Shown here piece by piece: positions 1-9,030 of a DNA stretch of 64,000 bases. Numbering within the stretch: the first letter of the stretch is position 1; each line of letters starts with the position of its first letter. This stretch comes from Microbacterium sp. SMR1. Its GTDB lineage: Bacteria; Actinomycetota; Actinomycetes; Actinomycetales; Microbacteriaceae. The stretch covers positions 402,034 to 466,033 of the forward strand of contig NZ_QMBN01000003.1 of the NCBI RefSeq assembly GCF_003289625.1. Reading direction: 5' to 3'. A model generated the notes under the pieces. That model searched no databases. It saw nothing but the letters and a program-made list of their open reading frames with translations, and was not told the DNA's origin. A program made the position numbers and the translations under genes.

Positions 1-339
1 TGGCTCAGCGACGTGTACACGAATAAGGACTACGAGCTCAGCGTCGTCAACCACGCCGAGCCGCGCGACTTCGAGAACTGGGCGAACCCAGACTATTACT
101 TCACCTACGACAACGCCGAGGTGCAGGATCTCTACGCGCAGTCGCTGCTCGCAACGGACGAGCAGTCTGCCGATGACCTCTTGAAGAAGGCTGCGCGGAT
201 CGTGTCCGAGGACCACGCCGCCGATTGGCTCTACAACTGGGCTTCGGTGGTCGCGGTCGCCACGAACGTCTCGGGCATGCCCATCGACAACGTGAACGCC
301 CGCATCAACCTCGCCGAGATCGCCAAGAGCGACGGGTGA
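1..339 (+). CDS. ABC transporter solute-binding protein, C-terminal fragment
   Basis: The reading frame is open from the left edge, so only the last 112 residues are present. They have the look of the C-terminal lobe of family 5 (peptide/opine/nickel type) extracytoplasmic binding proteins: an aromatic, Asn-rich stretch (NWANPDYYFTYDN) followed by an amphipathic helix and a segment around LYNW. This identity rests mainly on the permease and ATPase genes immediately downstream, which are of the same transporter class. The TGA stop overlaps the GTG start of the first permease, so the genes are translationally coupled. The substrate cannot be told from this fragment. Confidence 0.75.
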   Translation, partial: WLSDVYTNKDYELSVVNHAEPRDFENWANPDYYFTYDNAEVQDLYAQSLLATDEQSADDLLKKAARIVSEDHAADWLYNWASVVAVATNVSGMPIDNVNARINLAEIAKSDG

Positions 340-1286
340 TCCGTTACGCGCTGACGCGACTGGCCCTGCTGTTGCTGGGTCTGGTCGTCGCCAGCGTGCT
401 GATCTTCGTGACGTTGCGGGTTCTGCCCGGCGATGTCGCGCAGCAGATCGCCGGAACCAACTCCACGCCGGAGCAGGTCGCGGCGCTGCGTGAGCGCCTC
501 GGCCTCGACGTGCCGTTGCCGGAGCAGTATCTCGAGTGGATGTCGGGGCTGCTGCGCGGCGACCTCGGCACGTCGCTGGTGACGGGCTCGCCCGTCGCGG
601 CGGAGCTCGCCGCCAAGGCTCAGGTCACCGTCCCCCTCGGGCTGATGTCGATGGTGGTGGCGCTGATCATCGCACTCCCGTTCGGTGTGATGGCAGCCAT
701 CCGTCGCGGCCGCGCCGACGGCACGGCGCTCTCGTTCGGCGCGCAGGCGATCGCCGCCGTACCCGTGGTCTGGGCGGGCATGATGCTGGTCGTCGTGTTC
801 GCGATCTGGCTTGGCTGGCTGCCCGCGCAGGGCTTCCCGCGCGGCGGGTGGGGCGACCCGGCGCGGGCCTTCGCCGCACTGATCCTTCCCGCGGTCACCA
901 TCGGCGTCGTCGAGGGCGCGATGCTGATGCGGTTCGTCCGCAGCGCCACGCTCTCGGCGATGGGGCAGGATTTCGTCCGCACCGCAGCTGCCAAGGGACT
1001 CACGCGCCGTGCCGCGCTGCTTCGCCACGGCCTGCCGACGGTCGGCCTGTCGATCATCAGCGTCCTGGGCCTGCAGGTCGCGGGCATCGTCGTGGGAGCG
1101 GTCGTGATCGAGCAGCTGTTCACCCTGCCGGGTATCGGCCGGATGCTGGTCTCGGATGTCGGCCTGCGCGATCTGCCGAAGGTCCAGGGCGAGCTCCTCG
1201 CGCTCACGGCGGTCGTTCTCGTCGTCGGTTTCATCGTCGACCTCGTGCATCGCGGTCTGGATCCGAGACAGCGGGAGGCCTCATGA
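336..1286 (+). CDS. ABC transporter permease, DppB/OppB type
   Basis: Inner-membrane permease of a peptide/nickel-type importer, 316 aa, the usual length for this family. An N-terminal membrane helix (about residues 5-30) is followed by the periplasmic loop typical of DppB proteins (LPGD...GLDVPLPEQYLEW) and about five more helices. The cytoplasmic coupling (EAA-like) loop is visible as AAAKGLTRRAALLRHGL, where the ATPases dock. I chose the GTG at 336 because the protein then begins MIRYALTRLALLLLG, the standard family N-terminus, and overlaps the preceding stop. A longer in-frame extension to 225 lies inside the binding-protein gene and is not credible. Confidence 0.93.
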   Translation: MIRYALTRLALLLLGLVVASVLIFVTLRVLPGDVAQQIAGTNSTPEQVAALRERLGLDVPLPEQYLEWMSGLLRGDLGTSLVTGSPVAAELAAKAQVTVPLGLMSMVVALIIALPFGVMAAIRRGRADGTALSFGAQAIAAVPVVWAGMMLVVVFAIWLGWLPAQGFPRGGWGDPARAFAALILPAVTIGVVEGAMLMRFVRSATLSAMGQDFVRTAAAKGLTRRAALLRHGLPTVGLSIISVLGLQVAGIVVGAVVIEQLFTLPGIGRMLVSDVGLRDLPKVQGELLALTAVVLVVGFIVDLVHRGLDPRQREAS

Positions 1287-2164
1287 ACGACCGGATGCCG
1301 TGGCTGCGGCGACTGTGGTCGCTTCCTGCCGGCCGTTTCGGGCTCATCGTGGTCGTCACCATCGGGGTCGTGGCCGCGGTCTCGCTCGTCTGGACCCCGT
1401 TCGACCCCCAGCGGGTGGACATCCCGGCGCGGTGGAGCCCGCCGAGCTGGCCGCATCTGCTCGGCACCGACGCGTCGGGTCGCGACATCCTCTCACTGCT
1501 GATCGCGGGGGCGCGCACGACGGTCCTCGTCGCCGCAGGCGCGGGCGTCGTCGCCACGCTGATCGGCATCGCACTCGCCTGCCTCGGCGCGCTCACCCGC
1601 CGCTGGACCCGCGAGATCGTCGCAGTGCTCGTCGACATCCTGATCGCCTTTCCCGTGCTGCTGATCGCGATGATGATCTCGGCGGTGTGGGGCGGCTCGC
1701 TGTGGGTCGTCGTCATCTCCGTCGGCATCGGCTTCGGCGTCAACATCGCGCGCGTCACCCGGCCAGAGCTGCGCCGCACGCTGCACAGCGACTTCGTGCT
1801 CGCGGCGCGCGCCAACGGCCTCACACCGTCGCAGATCGCCCTGCGCCACCTGCTCCCCAACGTCGCGCCCGTCTTCATCGTGCAGCTGTCGTGGGGCATG
1901 GCGGTCGCGGTCCTCGCCGAGGCGGGCCTGAGCTACCTCGGTTTCGGCGCTCCCCCCACGCAGCCCTCGTGGGGGCTGCTGCTGAGCGAGCTGCAGACGT
2001 ACCTGACGGCGCATCCGCTGAGCGTCGTGTGGCCGGGGCTCGCGATCACGATCACCGTGCTGGGACTCAATCTTCTCGGCGACGGTCTGCGTGAGGCGAC
2101 CGACCCGACGCTCGCCCGACGCCGCTCCCCCGCCGCATCGCACACGCCGGCGGTGGTCGCATGA
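1283..2164 (+). CDS. ABC transporter permease, DppC/OppC type
   Basis: Second inner-membrane permease, 293 aa, partner of the DppB-type protein. One N-terminal helix (about residues 18-40), the conserved HLLGTDASGRDILS segment, then five further helices. The coupling loop is ARANGLTPSQIALRHLLPN. The start ATG overlaps the upstream stop (ATGA), and the gene's own stop overlaps the next ATG in the same way, so permeases and ATPases form one coupled operon. Family membership is clear; the transported compound (oligopeptide, opine or metal chelate) is not determined by sequence inspection. Confidence 0.93.
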   Translation: MNDRMPWLRRLWSLPAGRFGLIVVVTIGVVAAVSLVWTPFDPQRVDIPARWSPPSWPHLLGTDASGRDILSLLIAGARTTVLVAAGAGVVATLIGIALACLGALTRRWTREIVAVLVDILIAFPVLLIAMMISAVWGGSLWVVVISVGIGFGVNIARVTRPELRRTLHSDFVLAARANGLTPSQIALRHLLPNVAPVFIVQLSWGMAVAVLAEAGLSYLGFGAPPTQPSWGLLLSELQTYLTAHPLSVVWPGLAITITVLGLNLLGDGLREATDPTLARRRSPAASHTPAVVA

Positions 2165-2943
2165 GTCTCGAGGTCGAGGGCCTGTCTATCGTGCTCGACG
2201 GCCGCCGCGTAGTCGACGACGTGTCGTTCGGCGTCGCCGACGGCGCGCGGGTCGGGCTCATCGGGGAATCGGGGTCGGGCAAGTCGCTGACCGCCCTGGC
2301 TGTGCTCGGGCTGCTTCCCGACGGCGCCGAGGTCGAGGGCAGCATCCGGTGGAACGGGCGGGAGTTGATCGGCCTGCCGGACCGCGAGCTGGCCGCTCTC
2401 CGCGGCGACCAGATCGGCATCGTCTTCCAGGAGCCTCAGACCGCGCTGAACCCGCTGCGGACGGTGGGCCGGCAGGTCGCGGAGCCCCTGCGCATCCACG
2501 GCCGCGCCGGCCGGCGTGAGGCTCTCGCACGAGCTCAGGCCGACGCTGATCGGGTGCGGCTGCCCGAGGGCGCGCTGCGCCGCTACCCGCATCAGCTCTC
2601 GGGCGGCCAGCGCCAGCGGGTGGCGATCGCCATGGCCCTGGCCGCTCGGCCGCGCCTGCTCATCGCCGACGAGCCGACGACCGCGCTCGACGTGACGATC
2701 CAGGCCGAGATCCTCTCGCTCCTGGGAGAGTTGGTCGAGAACGACGGGATGTCGCTGCTGTTCATCACCCACGACCTCGCCGTGCTGTCACAGGTCGCGT
2801 CGGAGGCGGTCGTGCTCGAGCATGGTCGCGTCGTCGAGGCCGGCACGGTCGCCGATCTGCTCACCGCTCCGCAGTCGGAGGTCACCCGTGGCCTGCTGCG
2901 CGACGCGACGGCCACGGTGTGGCGGCCGGAGGGAGACGTATGA
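2161..2943 (+). CDS. ABC transporter ATPase, DppD/OppD type
   Basis: Cytoplasmic nucleotide-binding subunit of the same importer, 260 aa. Walker A is GESGSGKS (about residues 38-45), followed by the Q-loop in [11 protein letters not shown], the ABC signature LSGGQRQR, Walker [13 protein letters not shown] and the switch His in FITHDLAVL. It ends soon after the D-loop region and lacks the roughly 60-residue oligopeptide C-terminal domain with cysteines found in full-length OppD/DppD, so it is a short-form member. Overlaps both neighbours by 4 bp. Confidence 0.92.
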   Translation: MSLEVEGLSIVLDGRRVVDDVSFGVADGARVGLIGESGSGKSLTALAVLGLLPDGAEVEGSIRWNGRELIGLPDRELAALRGDQIGIVFQEPQTALNPLRTVGRQVAEPLRIHGRAGRREALARAQADADRVRLPEGALRRYPHQLSGGQRQRVAIAMALAARPRLLIADEPTTALDVTIQAEILSLLGELVENDGMSLLFITHDLAVLSQVASEAVVLEHGRVVEAGTVADLLTAPQSEVTRGLLRDATATVWRPEGDV

Positions 2944-3749
2944 CCGGCGAGGTGCTCATCTCGGCGCGCGGCCTGAGCAAGCGCTATCGGGTGCGCGCCG
3001 GCGGTGCGGGTGCGCCACGACGCGAGACCGTCGCGCTCGACGACGTGGACGTCGATGCCCGCTCGGGCTCGGCGCTGGGGATCATCGGCGAATCGGGGTC
3101 GGGCAAGTCGACGCTCGTGCGGCTCCTCCTGGGGCTCGACACGCCCTCGACGGGAACGGTGACGATCGACGGGCGTCCCGTGGACGCCCGCGCGTCGGCT
3201 CGCAGCCTGCACTGGCTCCGCCGACGCACCGGCATCGTCTTCCAGGACCCTTACGCCTCGCTCGATCCCCGCATGAGCGTCGGCCGCATCATCGCTGAGC
3301 CCCTGTGGGCGCTCGACATTCCCGGCGACCGCCGCGCGCGCGTCCACGAGGTGCTGTCGGACGTCGGATTGGATGCCGACGCGGCGGAGCGCTACCCGCA
3401 CGAGTTCTCGGGGGGTCAGCGCCAGCGCATCGCGCTCGCCCGCGCGATCGCGCACCGCCCGGCGATCCTCGTCGGCGACGAGCCGCTGTCGGCGCTCGAC
3501 GTGACGGTGCGGGCGCAGATCCTCGAGGTCTTGCGCCGTCTGCGTGCGGAACAGGGGATGACGCTGCTGCTGGTCTCGCATGACATCGGCGTCGTCCAGA
3601 ACCTCTGCGACGAGGTCATCGTGATGACCGAGGGACGCATCGTCGAGGAGGGCCCCACCGAGAAGGTGCTGCTCCAGCCGCAGGCGGCCTACACGCGTCG
3701 CCTCCTCGCCTCGGTGCCCGTGATCGACCCGCATCGCGCGCAGGACTGA
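2940..3749 (+). CDS. ABC transporter ATPase, DppF/OppF type
   Basis: Second ATPase of the importer, 269 aa, expected to form the heterodimer with the DppD-type subunit. Walker [11 protein letters not shown]-loop [16 protein letters not shown] (the PYASLDPR string is typical of OppF/DppF), signature [10 protein letters not shown], Walker [13 protein letters not shown], switch His in LVSHDIGVV. The ATG at 2940 overlaps the upstream TGA; an upstream in-frame ATG at 2919 lies inside the previous gene. This is the last gene of the operon; the next gene has its own promoter. Confidence 0.92.
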   Translation: MTGEVLISARGLSKRYRVRAGGAGAPRRETVALDDVDVDARSGSALGIIGESGSGKSTLVRLLLGLDTPSTGTVTIDGRPVDARASARSLHWLRRRTGIVFQDPYASLDPRMSVGRIIAEPLWALDIPGDRRARVHEVLSDVGLDADAAERYPHEFSGGQRQRIALARAIAHRPAILVGDEPLSALDVTVRAQILEVLRRLRAEQGMTLLLVSHDIGVVQNLCDEVIVMTEGRIVEEGPTEKVLLQPQAAYTRRLLASVPVIDPHRAQD

Positions 3750-3785
3750 ACGTCCCCTTCCTCACCCGGTGTCGGTGACCGCCGC

Positions 3786-3791
3786 TACCGT
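3786..3791 (+). promoter_or_regulatory. Leaderless -10 element of the protealysin-like gene
   Basis: TACCGT, followed by exactly 6 nt and the ATG at 3798. This spacing puts transcription start on the A of the ATG. No Shine-Dalgarno sequence lies between. Confidence 0.55.
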
Positions 3792-3797
3792 AAGGCC

Positions 3798-4850
3798 ATG
3801 CGCGCGATCATCCCCCCGTACCTCCTCGCCCGCGTCGCCTCCGCTCGCGAGCCCCACCTCGCGCGGGCCGCGGTCGCCGCGAGGACCACCCTCGCCGCGC
3901 GTCCGTCCGATCTGGCCGGACGTTCGCAGCTGCGTCTCTCCGCCGAGCCGGGCGGCACTCTCGTCGCCGAGCGCATCGCCGCAGCCGACCGGGCCGTATC
4001 CGACGCGCAGGGCCGCGAAGAGCTTCCGGGCGTCCTCGTCCGCCGCGAAGACGACCCGCCCACCGGCAATCGCGCGGTCGACGAGGCCTTCGACGGGCTC
4101 GGCGCGACGTTCTCGTTCTTCCGCGACGCCTACGGCCGCGATTCGCTCGACGGGCGAGGCGGTGTGCTCGCGGCCACCGTCCACTACGGCGAGGCGTACG
4201 ACAACGCGTTCTGGAACGGCGAGCGCATGGTCTTCGGCGACGGCGACGGCGAGGTTTTCACCGGGTTCACCGGGTCGCTGACCGTCATCGCCCACGAGCT
4301 GGCCCACGGCATCACCGAGTTCTCGGGAGGCCTGACGTACGCGGGTCAGTCCGGCGCTCTCAACGAGTCGCTGTCCGATGTGTTCGGCGCGCTCACCGAG
4401 CAGCACCGACTCGGCCAGAGCGCCGAGCAGGCGTCGTGGCTCATCGGCGCGGGCATATTCACGGATGCCGTCCAGGGGCGCGCCCTCCGGTCGCTGGCCG
4501 AACCCGGGTCGGCCTACGACGACGATGTTCTCGGACGCGACCCGCAGCCCGGGCACATGCGCGACTACGTCGTGACGACCAGCGACAACGGCGGGGTTCA
4601 CATCAACTCGGGCATTCCCAACCGAGCGTTCCACCTCGTCGCAGCGCGGCTGGGCGGCTACGCCTGGGAACGCGCGGGACTCATCTGGTATCGCACACTC
4701 ACCTCGGGAGCGCTCTCCCCCGATTCCGACTTCGCTGCCTTCGCCGCCGCCACGATCGCCCAGGCCGTCGACGAGTACGGTGAGGAGACGGAGGAGGTCG
4801 CCGCCGTGCGTGCCGGATGGCAGGGCGTCGGCGTGCTGGAGGATGCCTGA
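3798..4850 (+). CDS. Protealysin-like M4 family metalloprotease
   Basis: Zinc metallopeptidase of the thermolysin (M4) family, 350 aa. Zinc ligands are the two His of HELAH (residues 166-170) and Glu190 in NESLSD; the catalytic-site string GVHINSGIPN near residue 265 matches the family. There is no signal peptide and only a short N-terminal region beginning MRAIIPPYLLARVA. This is the PPL-type mini-propeptide motif of protealysin-like proteins, not the long FTP/PepSY propeptide of thermolysin, so the enzyme is probably made as a cytoplasmic precursor. The emfourin gene overlaps its 3' end by 8 bp, the partner arrangement reported for protealysin. Transcript looks leaderless. Confidence 0.93.
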   Translation: MRAIIPPYLLARVASAREPHLARAAVAARTTLAARPSDLAGRSQLRLSAEPGGTLVAERIAAADRAVSDAQGREELPGVLVRREDDPPTGNRAVDEAFDGLGATFSFFRDAYGRDSLDGRGGVLAATVHYGEAYDNAFWNGERMVFGDGDGEVFTGFTGSLTVIAHELAHGITEFSGGLTYAGQSGALNESLSDVFGALTEQHRLGQSAEQASWLIGAGIFTDAVQGRALRSLAEPGSAYDDDVLGRDPQPGHMRDYVVTTSDNGGVHINSGIPNRAFHLVAARLGGYAWERAGLIWYRTLTSGALSPDSDFAAFAAATIAQAVDEYGEETEEVAAVRAGWQGVGVLEDA

Positions 4851-5196
4851 CACCCGTGACGACGGTTCCGCGGCGCAGCTGCGGATCGTCGTGGAGCGCA
4901 CCGGCGGTTTCGCCGGCCTGACCAGGACGTGGCGCGTCGAGCCGGCTCCGGCTGACCGCGACGGGTGGCGCGAGCTGGTGGGGCGGTGCCCCTGGCAGGA
5001 GATCGACGCGTCGGCGCCGGCCGGCAAGACCGGATCGGTCGGGGCCGACCGCTTCCACTGGCGGATCGCGGTCACCGATAGCGAGACGACGCGTCAGGCA
5101 GAGTTGAACGACGACCTCGACGAACCGTGGCGTTCGCTCGTCGAGGCCGTCCGGGCCGGACGCTCGGCCACGCCGGGGGCCGTTGCCGAGGAGTGA
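4843..5196 (+). CDS. Emfourin-like inhibitor of protealysin-type proteases
   Basis: Small soluble protein of 117 aa. Its N-terminal pattern (LRIVVERTGGFAGLTRTW) and the later segment DRFHWRIAV are what I recall for the emfourin family, the proteinaceous inhibitor encoded next to protealysin in Serratia. It starts at an ATG inside the protease gene (8-bp overlap), which implies coupled synthesis of enzyme and inhibitor. No signal peptide, consistent with a cytoplasmic complex. It ends 4 bp from the stop of the convergent acetyltransferase gene. Assignment rests on family memory plus position. Confidence 0.82.
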   Translation: MPDTRDDGSAAQLRIVVERTGGFAGLTRTWRVEPAPADRDGWRELVGRCPWQEIDASAPAGKTGSVGADRFHWRIAVTDSETTRQAELNDDLDEPWRSLVEAVRAGRSATPGAVAEE

Positions 5197-5200
5197 CGCC

Positions 5201-5827
5201 TCAGCCGGACTTCTGAGTGAAAAGCCCGCGCAGCCCCTTCTTCGGCTGCTCCAGCGACTTCTGCAAGTAGATCGTGCCCAGCCACCGGCCGAACTTGTGA
5301 CCCACGCGCCCCATCCGGCCGACCTCGACGAACCCGAAACGCTCGTGCAGGGCGATCGACGCCTCGGCGCCCTTGTCGCTCACGACCGCGACGATCTCGC
5401 GCAGTCCCAGCTGCTGGCATGCGTCGATGAGTGCCTCGAGCAGCGCACGCCCGAGGCCCTTCCCGGTGGCCGCCTGACCGAGGTAGATGGACGTTTCGGC
5501 GGTGTAGCGGAATCCGGTCTTGCCGTTCCACGGCGACGCGAGTGCGTATCCCAGGATCTGCCCCGTCGGCGATACCGCGACGAGGAACGGCAGCTTGAGC
5601 TTCGTCAGATAGTCGTACTTCTCACGCCACTGCGCGAGCGACCACTTCTTCTCGTCGAAGGTCACGACCGAGTTGGTGACGTAGTAGTTGTAGATCTCAC
5701 GGATGTCGGGAAGGTCGCCGGGCTGCGCCGGTCGGATCTCGTACGAGAAGGGCCGTTCGGCTTCGGCCGGACGGCGCAGGTGCCGCGGCAGGCGTCGGCG
5801 GTCGCGGTTGGAGTCCTCCTCGAGCAT
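5201..5827 (-). CDS. GNAT N-acetyltransferase, phosphinothricin acetyltransferase-like
   Basis: Cytoplasmic acetyl-CoA-dependent N-acetyltransferase, 208 aa. After a charged N-terminal tail of about 28 residues the GNAT core begins (YEIRPAQPGDLPDIREIYN). The acetyl-CoA pyrophosphate-binding motif is visible as YLGQAATGKGLGRALLEALI, and the later HERFGFVEVGRM is characteristic of the Pat/Bar/YncA group. That group acts on phosphinothricin, methionine sulfone or related amino acids; the true substrate here is unknown. The ATG at 5827 is supported by TAGAGT placed 6 nt upstream (leaderless). Confidence 0.88.
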   Translation of the reverse strand: MLEEDSNRDRRRLPRHLRRPAEAERPFSYEIRPAQPGDLPDIREIYNYYVTNSVVTFDEKKWSLAQWREKYDYLTKLKLPFLVAVSPTGQILGYALASPWNGKTGFRYTAETSIYLGQAATGKGLGRALLEALIDACQQLGLREIVAVVSDKGAEASIALHERFGFVEVGRMGRVGHKFGRWLGTIYLQKSLEQPKKGLRGLFTQKSG

Positions 5828-5833
5828 GCAGCA

Positions 5834-5839
5834 ACTCTA
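5834..5839 (-). promoter_or_regulatory. Leaderless -10 element of the GNAT gene
   Basis: On the minus strand TAGAGT, then 6 nt, then ATG at 5827. Confidence 0.5.
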
Positions 5840-5874
5840 CGGCGCAGACGTTTCGCGCCGATGACGACGGCGGT

Positions 5875-6573
5875 TCAGGCCTCCGGAATGCGCCAGTCGA
5901 TCGGCTCGCCACCCCGCGCGACGAGCAGTTCGTTCACGCGCGAGAAGGGGCGCGACCCGAAGAAGCCACGGTTCGCCGAGAGCGGTGAGGGATGCGGCGA
6001 CGCCACGATCGCCGTGTCGCCGAGCAGCGGCCGCAGGGTCGCGGCATCCTTCCCCCAGAGAACCGCCACGAGGGGGCGCTCCCGCGCTACCAGCGTGCGG
6101 ATGGCGTGCTCCGTCACGCGTTCCCAGCCCCACCCCCGGTGGGACGCCGGTGCCCCGGGGGCGACCGTCAGCACACGGTTCAGCAGCAGCACGCCCTGAT
6201 CGCTCCAGGCGGAGAGGTCGCCGTGCGGCGCGGGGGCGATGCCGAGGTCCGACTCGAGCTCCCGGTAGATGTTGCCCAGGCTGCGCGGCAGCGGTCGCAC
6301 ATCGGCGTCGACGGCGAACGACAGGCCGATCGGGTGGCCCGGGGTCGGGTAGGGATCCTGTCCGACGATCAGGACGCGGACGTCGGCCATCGGCCGTTGG
6401 AAGGCGCGCAGCACGCGGTCGCCCGCCGGCAGGTACCCGCGACCGGCGGCGGTCTCGGCACGCAGCCGATCGCCGAGCGCGGCGATGTCGGCCGCGACGG
6501 GCTGCAGCTCCTCGGCCCAGTCGGGTGCCACCAGTCCGTCGGCGGCCAGGTCGGTGAGGGAGCGCGGCGTCAC
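5875..6573 (-). CDS. ung: Uracil-DNA glycosylase, family 1
   Basis: Removes uracil from DNA as the first step of base-excision repair. 232 aa from the GTG at 6573, the normal Ung length. The water-activating loop GQDPYP and the leucine-intercalation/uracil-binding loop [18 protein letters not shown] are both intact, as is [10 protein letters not shown] chose GTG 6573 ([13 protein letters not shown]) because TACCCT lies 6 nt before it on the minus strand and because the longer frame runs into the divergent MFS gene. Confidence 0.95.
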   Translation of the reverse strand: MTPRSLTDLAADGLVAPDWAEELQPVAADIAALGDRLRAETAAGRGYLPAGDRVLRAFQRPMADVRVLIVGQDPYPTPGHPIGLSFAVDADVRPLPRSLGNIYRELESDLGIAPAPHGDLSAWSDQGVLLLNRVLTVAPGAPASHRGWGWERVTEHAIRTLVARERPLVAVLWGKDAATLRPLLGDTAIVASPHPSPLSANRGFFGSRPFSRVNELLVARGGEPIDWRIPEA

Positions 6574-6579
6574 TCTCCC

Positions 6580-6585
6580 AGGGTA
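6580..6585 (-). promoter_or_regulatory. Leaderless -10 element of ung
   Basis: Minus-strand TACCCT, 6 nt, GTG at 6573. Lies only 15 bp from the -10 of the divergent MFS gene. Confidence 0.5.
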
Positions 6586-6600
6586 GGCCGGTCGTGCCGG

Positions 6601-6606
6601 TATGCT
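6601..6606 (+). promoter_or_regulatory. Leaderless -10 element of the MFS gene
   Basis: TATGCT, 6 nt, GTG at 6613. Confidence 0.5.
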
Positions 6607-6612
6607 CGCCCC

Positions 6613-8106
6613 GTGTCGACGACGCTGCGCACCTCCGCTCTGGGCGTCACCGCGGGTCTGATCGGGTGGTTCATCCTGGTCGAGATCGTCAGCGGCATCC
6701 TGCAGGGCTATTACGTTCCGCTCTTCAGCGACATCGTCGCCGAGCTCGGGATCCACGACTCGGACGTGAACTGGTTCGAGGCGGCGCAGCTCCTGCTCTC
6801 AGCGCTCGTCGTACCGGTGCTGGCCAAGCTCGGCGACATGTACGGGCACAAGAAGATCCTGCTGGTCGCAGCCGTCCTGACCGCCGCGGCGACCTGGTGG
6901 CTCGCGTTCGCGGCATCCTTCTGGACCTTCCTCATCGCCTGGGCGCTGCAGGGCTTCTACGTCGTCTGGCTCCCCCTCGAGATCGCGCTCATCTTCGAAC
7001 GGGGCAGGCGGCAGAGCCGGGGCGTCTCGCTCACCCGGCGCGCGGCGGGGCTCCTGGTCGTCGGGCTTCAGGCCGGCGCGATCATGGGCGCATTGGCCGC
7101 GGGCCGGATCTACGCCGCCACAGCCGGCGACATGACGGTGACGCTGATCGTGCCGGCGGTGGCGGTGACCCTCGTCGCGATCGTCATCTGGCTCTGGGTG
7201 CCCGAGTCGAAGCCGGAGCCGGGCCGGCGGCAGCTGGACTCACGTGGCTTCGTGCTCCTCGCGGTCTCGTTGCTGTTCGTCACCAGCGCCCTGACGTTCC
7301 TCCGCTTGAACGGCCCCGCGGCCTTCTGGGTGTGGGCGCTGCTCCTCGCGGGAATCGTGGGATTCGTCGTCTTCGGACGGTTCGAACTGCGCCAGCCCGA
7401 CCCCGCCGTCGATGTCCGGATGCTCGCGCGCCCGGAGATGTGGCCGGTACAGGCCACCGCGTTCCTCGTCGGCATCAGTCTGCTCGGAGCCCAGGGCCCG
7501 CTGTCGACCTATGCGGGTACCGACCCCGCGCTCGGTTACGGTCTCGGGCTCGACGCCACCGACCGGTCGAACATCATCGGGGTCTACCTCGTGTCGCTCA
7601 TCGTCGGCGCCGTACTGTTCGCCGTCACGTCTCGCCGCGCGAGCCCCCGGGTCGTCCTCATCGGCGCGGCACTGCTCGTCGGCATCGGGTACGCCCTCTT
7701 CCTGCCGTTCCACCAGGAGCTCTGGCAGGTTCTGCTCAACCTCTGCATCGCCGGCTTGGGCTGCGGCGCGCTCGTCGGCGCGATGCCGGCAGCAGCGGCA
7801 GCGGCCGCCCCGCGCGGGCAGACCGGAGTGGCGTCGGCCATGACCAACACGACCAAGACCATCGGCGGAACGTTCTCCTCGGCGATCTTCGGTGTCGTGC
7901 TGGCCGCCGGCGCGGGTGTCGTCGCGAGCGAGACCGCCGCCTCCCTCGGCGGTTACCTCACGGTGTGGGCCATCTGCGCCGCCGGCGGCTTCGTCGCAGC
8001 GGTCCTGCTGTTCGTGGTGCCTCGCGTGGCGTTCGCCGACGCCGAGGATGCCGCTCCCCAGCCCGCGGGCGACACGGACGGAACCGTCATCCAACCCCAC
8101 GGCTGA
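6613..8106 (+). CDS. MFS transporter, drug-resistance type
   Basis: Integral membrane secondary transporter, 497 aa, with hydrophobic segments spread over the whole length (about 12-14 helices). The length and a long middle segment fit the 14-helix DHA2 type. The N-terminal helix holds [24 protein letters not shown], and the loop [15 protein letters not shown] is the MFS signature between helices 2 and 3. The GTG at 6613 is chosen for its TATGCT-6-nt promoter; an in-frame extension upstream covers the ung gene. The substrate is unknown. The hydrophilic C-terminus is rich in Asp/Ala/Pro. Confidence 0.88.
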   Translation: MSTTLRTSALGVTAGLIGWFILVEIVSGILQGYYVPLFSDIVAELGIHDSDVNWFEAAQLLLSALVVPVLAKLGDMYGHKKILLVAAVLTAAATWWLAFAASFWTFLIAWALQGFYVVWLPLEIALIFERGRRQSRGVSLTRRAAGLLVVGLQAGAIMGALAAGRIYAATAGDMTVTLIVPAVAVTLVAIVIWLWVPESKPEPGRRQLDSRGFVLLAVSLLFVTSALTFLRLNGPAAFWVWALLLAGIVGFVVFGRFELRQPDPAVDVRMLARPEMWPVQATAFLVGISLLGAQGPLSTYAGTDPALGYGLGLDATDRSNIIGVYLVSLIVGAVLFAVTSRRASPRVVLIGAALLVGIGYALFLPFHQELWQVLLNLCIAGLGCGALVGAMPAAAAAAAPRGQTGVASAMTNTTKTIGGTFSSAIFGVVLAAGAGVVASETAASLGGYLTVWAICAAGGFVAAVLLFVVPRVAFADAEDAAPQPAGDTDGTVIQPHG

Positions 8107-8124
8107 GAAGACTCATCCCGCCTG

Positions 8125-8910
8125 TCAGGCTTCCGTCGCCCGCGGACGCAACGGTCCCCGCGCCAGCAGGTGCTGCGCGGACTGCGCGACGGGACGCATC
8201 GTCACGAGGTCGAGGTTGACGTGCCCCGGCGCGTTCAGCGCGTACGCGACGACATCCGCCACGTCTTCGGCGACGAGAGGCTGCTCGACGCCCTCGTACA
8301 GGCGGTCCGCCGCTTCCTGGTCGCCGCCGAGACGGTTCAGCGTGAACTCCTCGGTGCGCACCATGCCGGGCGCGATCTCGACCACGCGGATCGGCTCGCC
8401 GTTCAGCTCCAGCCGCAGCGCGTGGACGAGCATCGACTCCCCCGCCTTCGCCGCGTTGTAGCCGGCGCCTCCCGGGTAGGCCGTCTGAGCGGCGGTCGAG
8501 GTGACGTAGACGGTGTCGGCATGGCCGGAGCCCGCCGCGACGGCGCGTCGCAGCAGCGGGAGGAGAGCCGCGGTCAGCCGCTGCGCCGACAGGACGTTCG
8601 CCTCGAACATCCACTGCCAGTCCTCGGCCGCGCCGTCTTCGACGCGGTCGGTGCCGCGGGCACCGCCGGCGACGTGGACGATGGCGTGGACATCGCCGGA
8701 GGCGGCGAGGTGCTCGGTGAGGGCGGCGACGTCCCCCTCGCGGGTCAGATCCGCGGCGAATGAGGCGGAGCCGACCTCGGCGTCGAGCGCCTCGAGGCGC
8801 TCCGCCCGCCGGGCGACGCCGACGACCTCCCACGCCGACGCCCGCAGCGCGCGGACGACCGCCTCGCCGATTCCCGAACTCGCACCGGTGACCACTGCAC
8901 GTCGCGTCAT
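8125..8910 (-). CDS. SDR family NAD(P)-dependent oxidoreductase
   Basis: Classical short-chain dehydrogenase/reductase, 261 aa. The Rossmann cofactor motif is TGASSGIG (residues 8-15). The Arg-rich ARRAERL after the second strand suggests NADP(H) preference. The active site is Tyr-x-x-x-Lys in YNAAKAG, with the catalytic Ser/Thr in VYVTSTAA. The substrate cannot be inferred; neighbouring genes give no pathway. The ATG at 8910 has TACGGT 6 nt upstream on the minus strand. Confidence 0.9.
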   Translation of the reverse strand: MTRRAVVTGASSGIGEAVVRALRASAWEVVGVARRAERLEALDAEVGSASFAADLTREGDVAALTEHLAASGDVHAIVHVAGGARGTDRVEDGAAEDWQWMFEANVLSAQRLTAALLPLLRRAVAAGSGHADTVYVTSTAAQTAYPGGAGYNAAKAGESMLVHALRLELNGEPIRVVEIAPGMVRTEEFTLNRLGGDQEAADRLYEGVEQPLVAEDVADVVAYALNAPGHVNLDLVTMRPVAQSAQHLLARGPLRPRATEA

Positions 8911-8916
8911 GCTCCC

Positions 8917-8922
8917 ACCGTA
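8917..8922 (-). promoter_or_regulatory. Leaderless -10 element of the SDR gene
   Basis: Minus-strand TACGGT, 6 nt, ATG at 8910. Confidence 0.5.
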
Positions 8923-9030
8923 GCCGTCAGGTTACGCAGCGTGTCCCGCGCATTGTCGGGCATACCCGGTTTCCGTACGCTCGACCCAGGCCGGCGACCG
9001 TCGCCGCTTCCCGACCCGATGGAGCCACGC

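Noticed and set aside
8911..9030. SAM riboswitch upstream of metY
   Set aside because: Only 120 bp separates metY from the SDR gene, and I see no SAM-I, SAM-II or SAM-IV landmark sequences.
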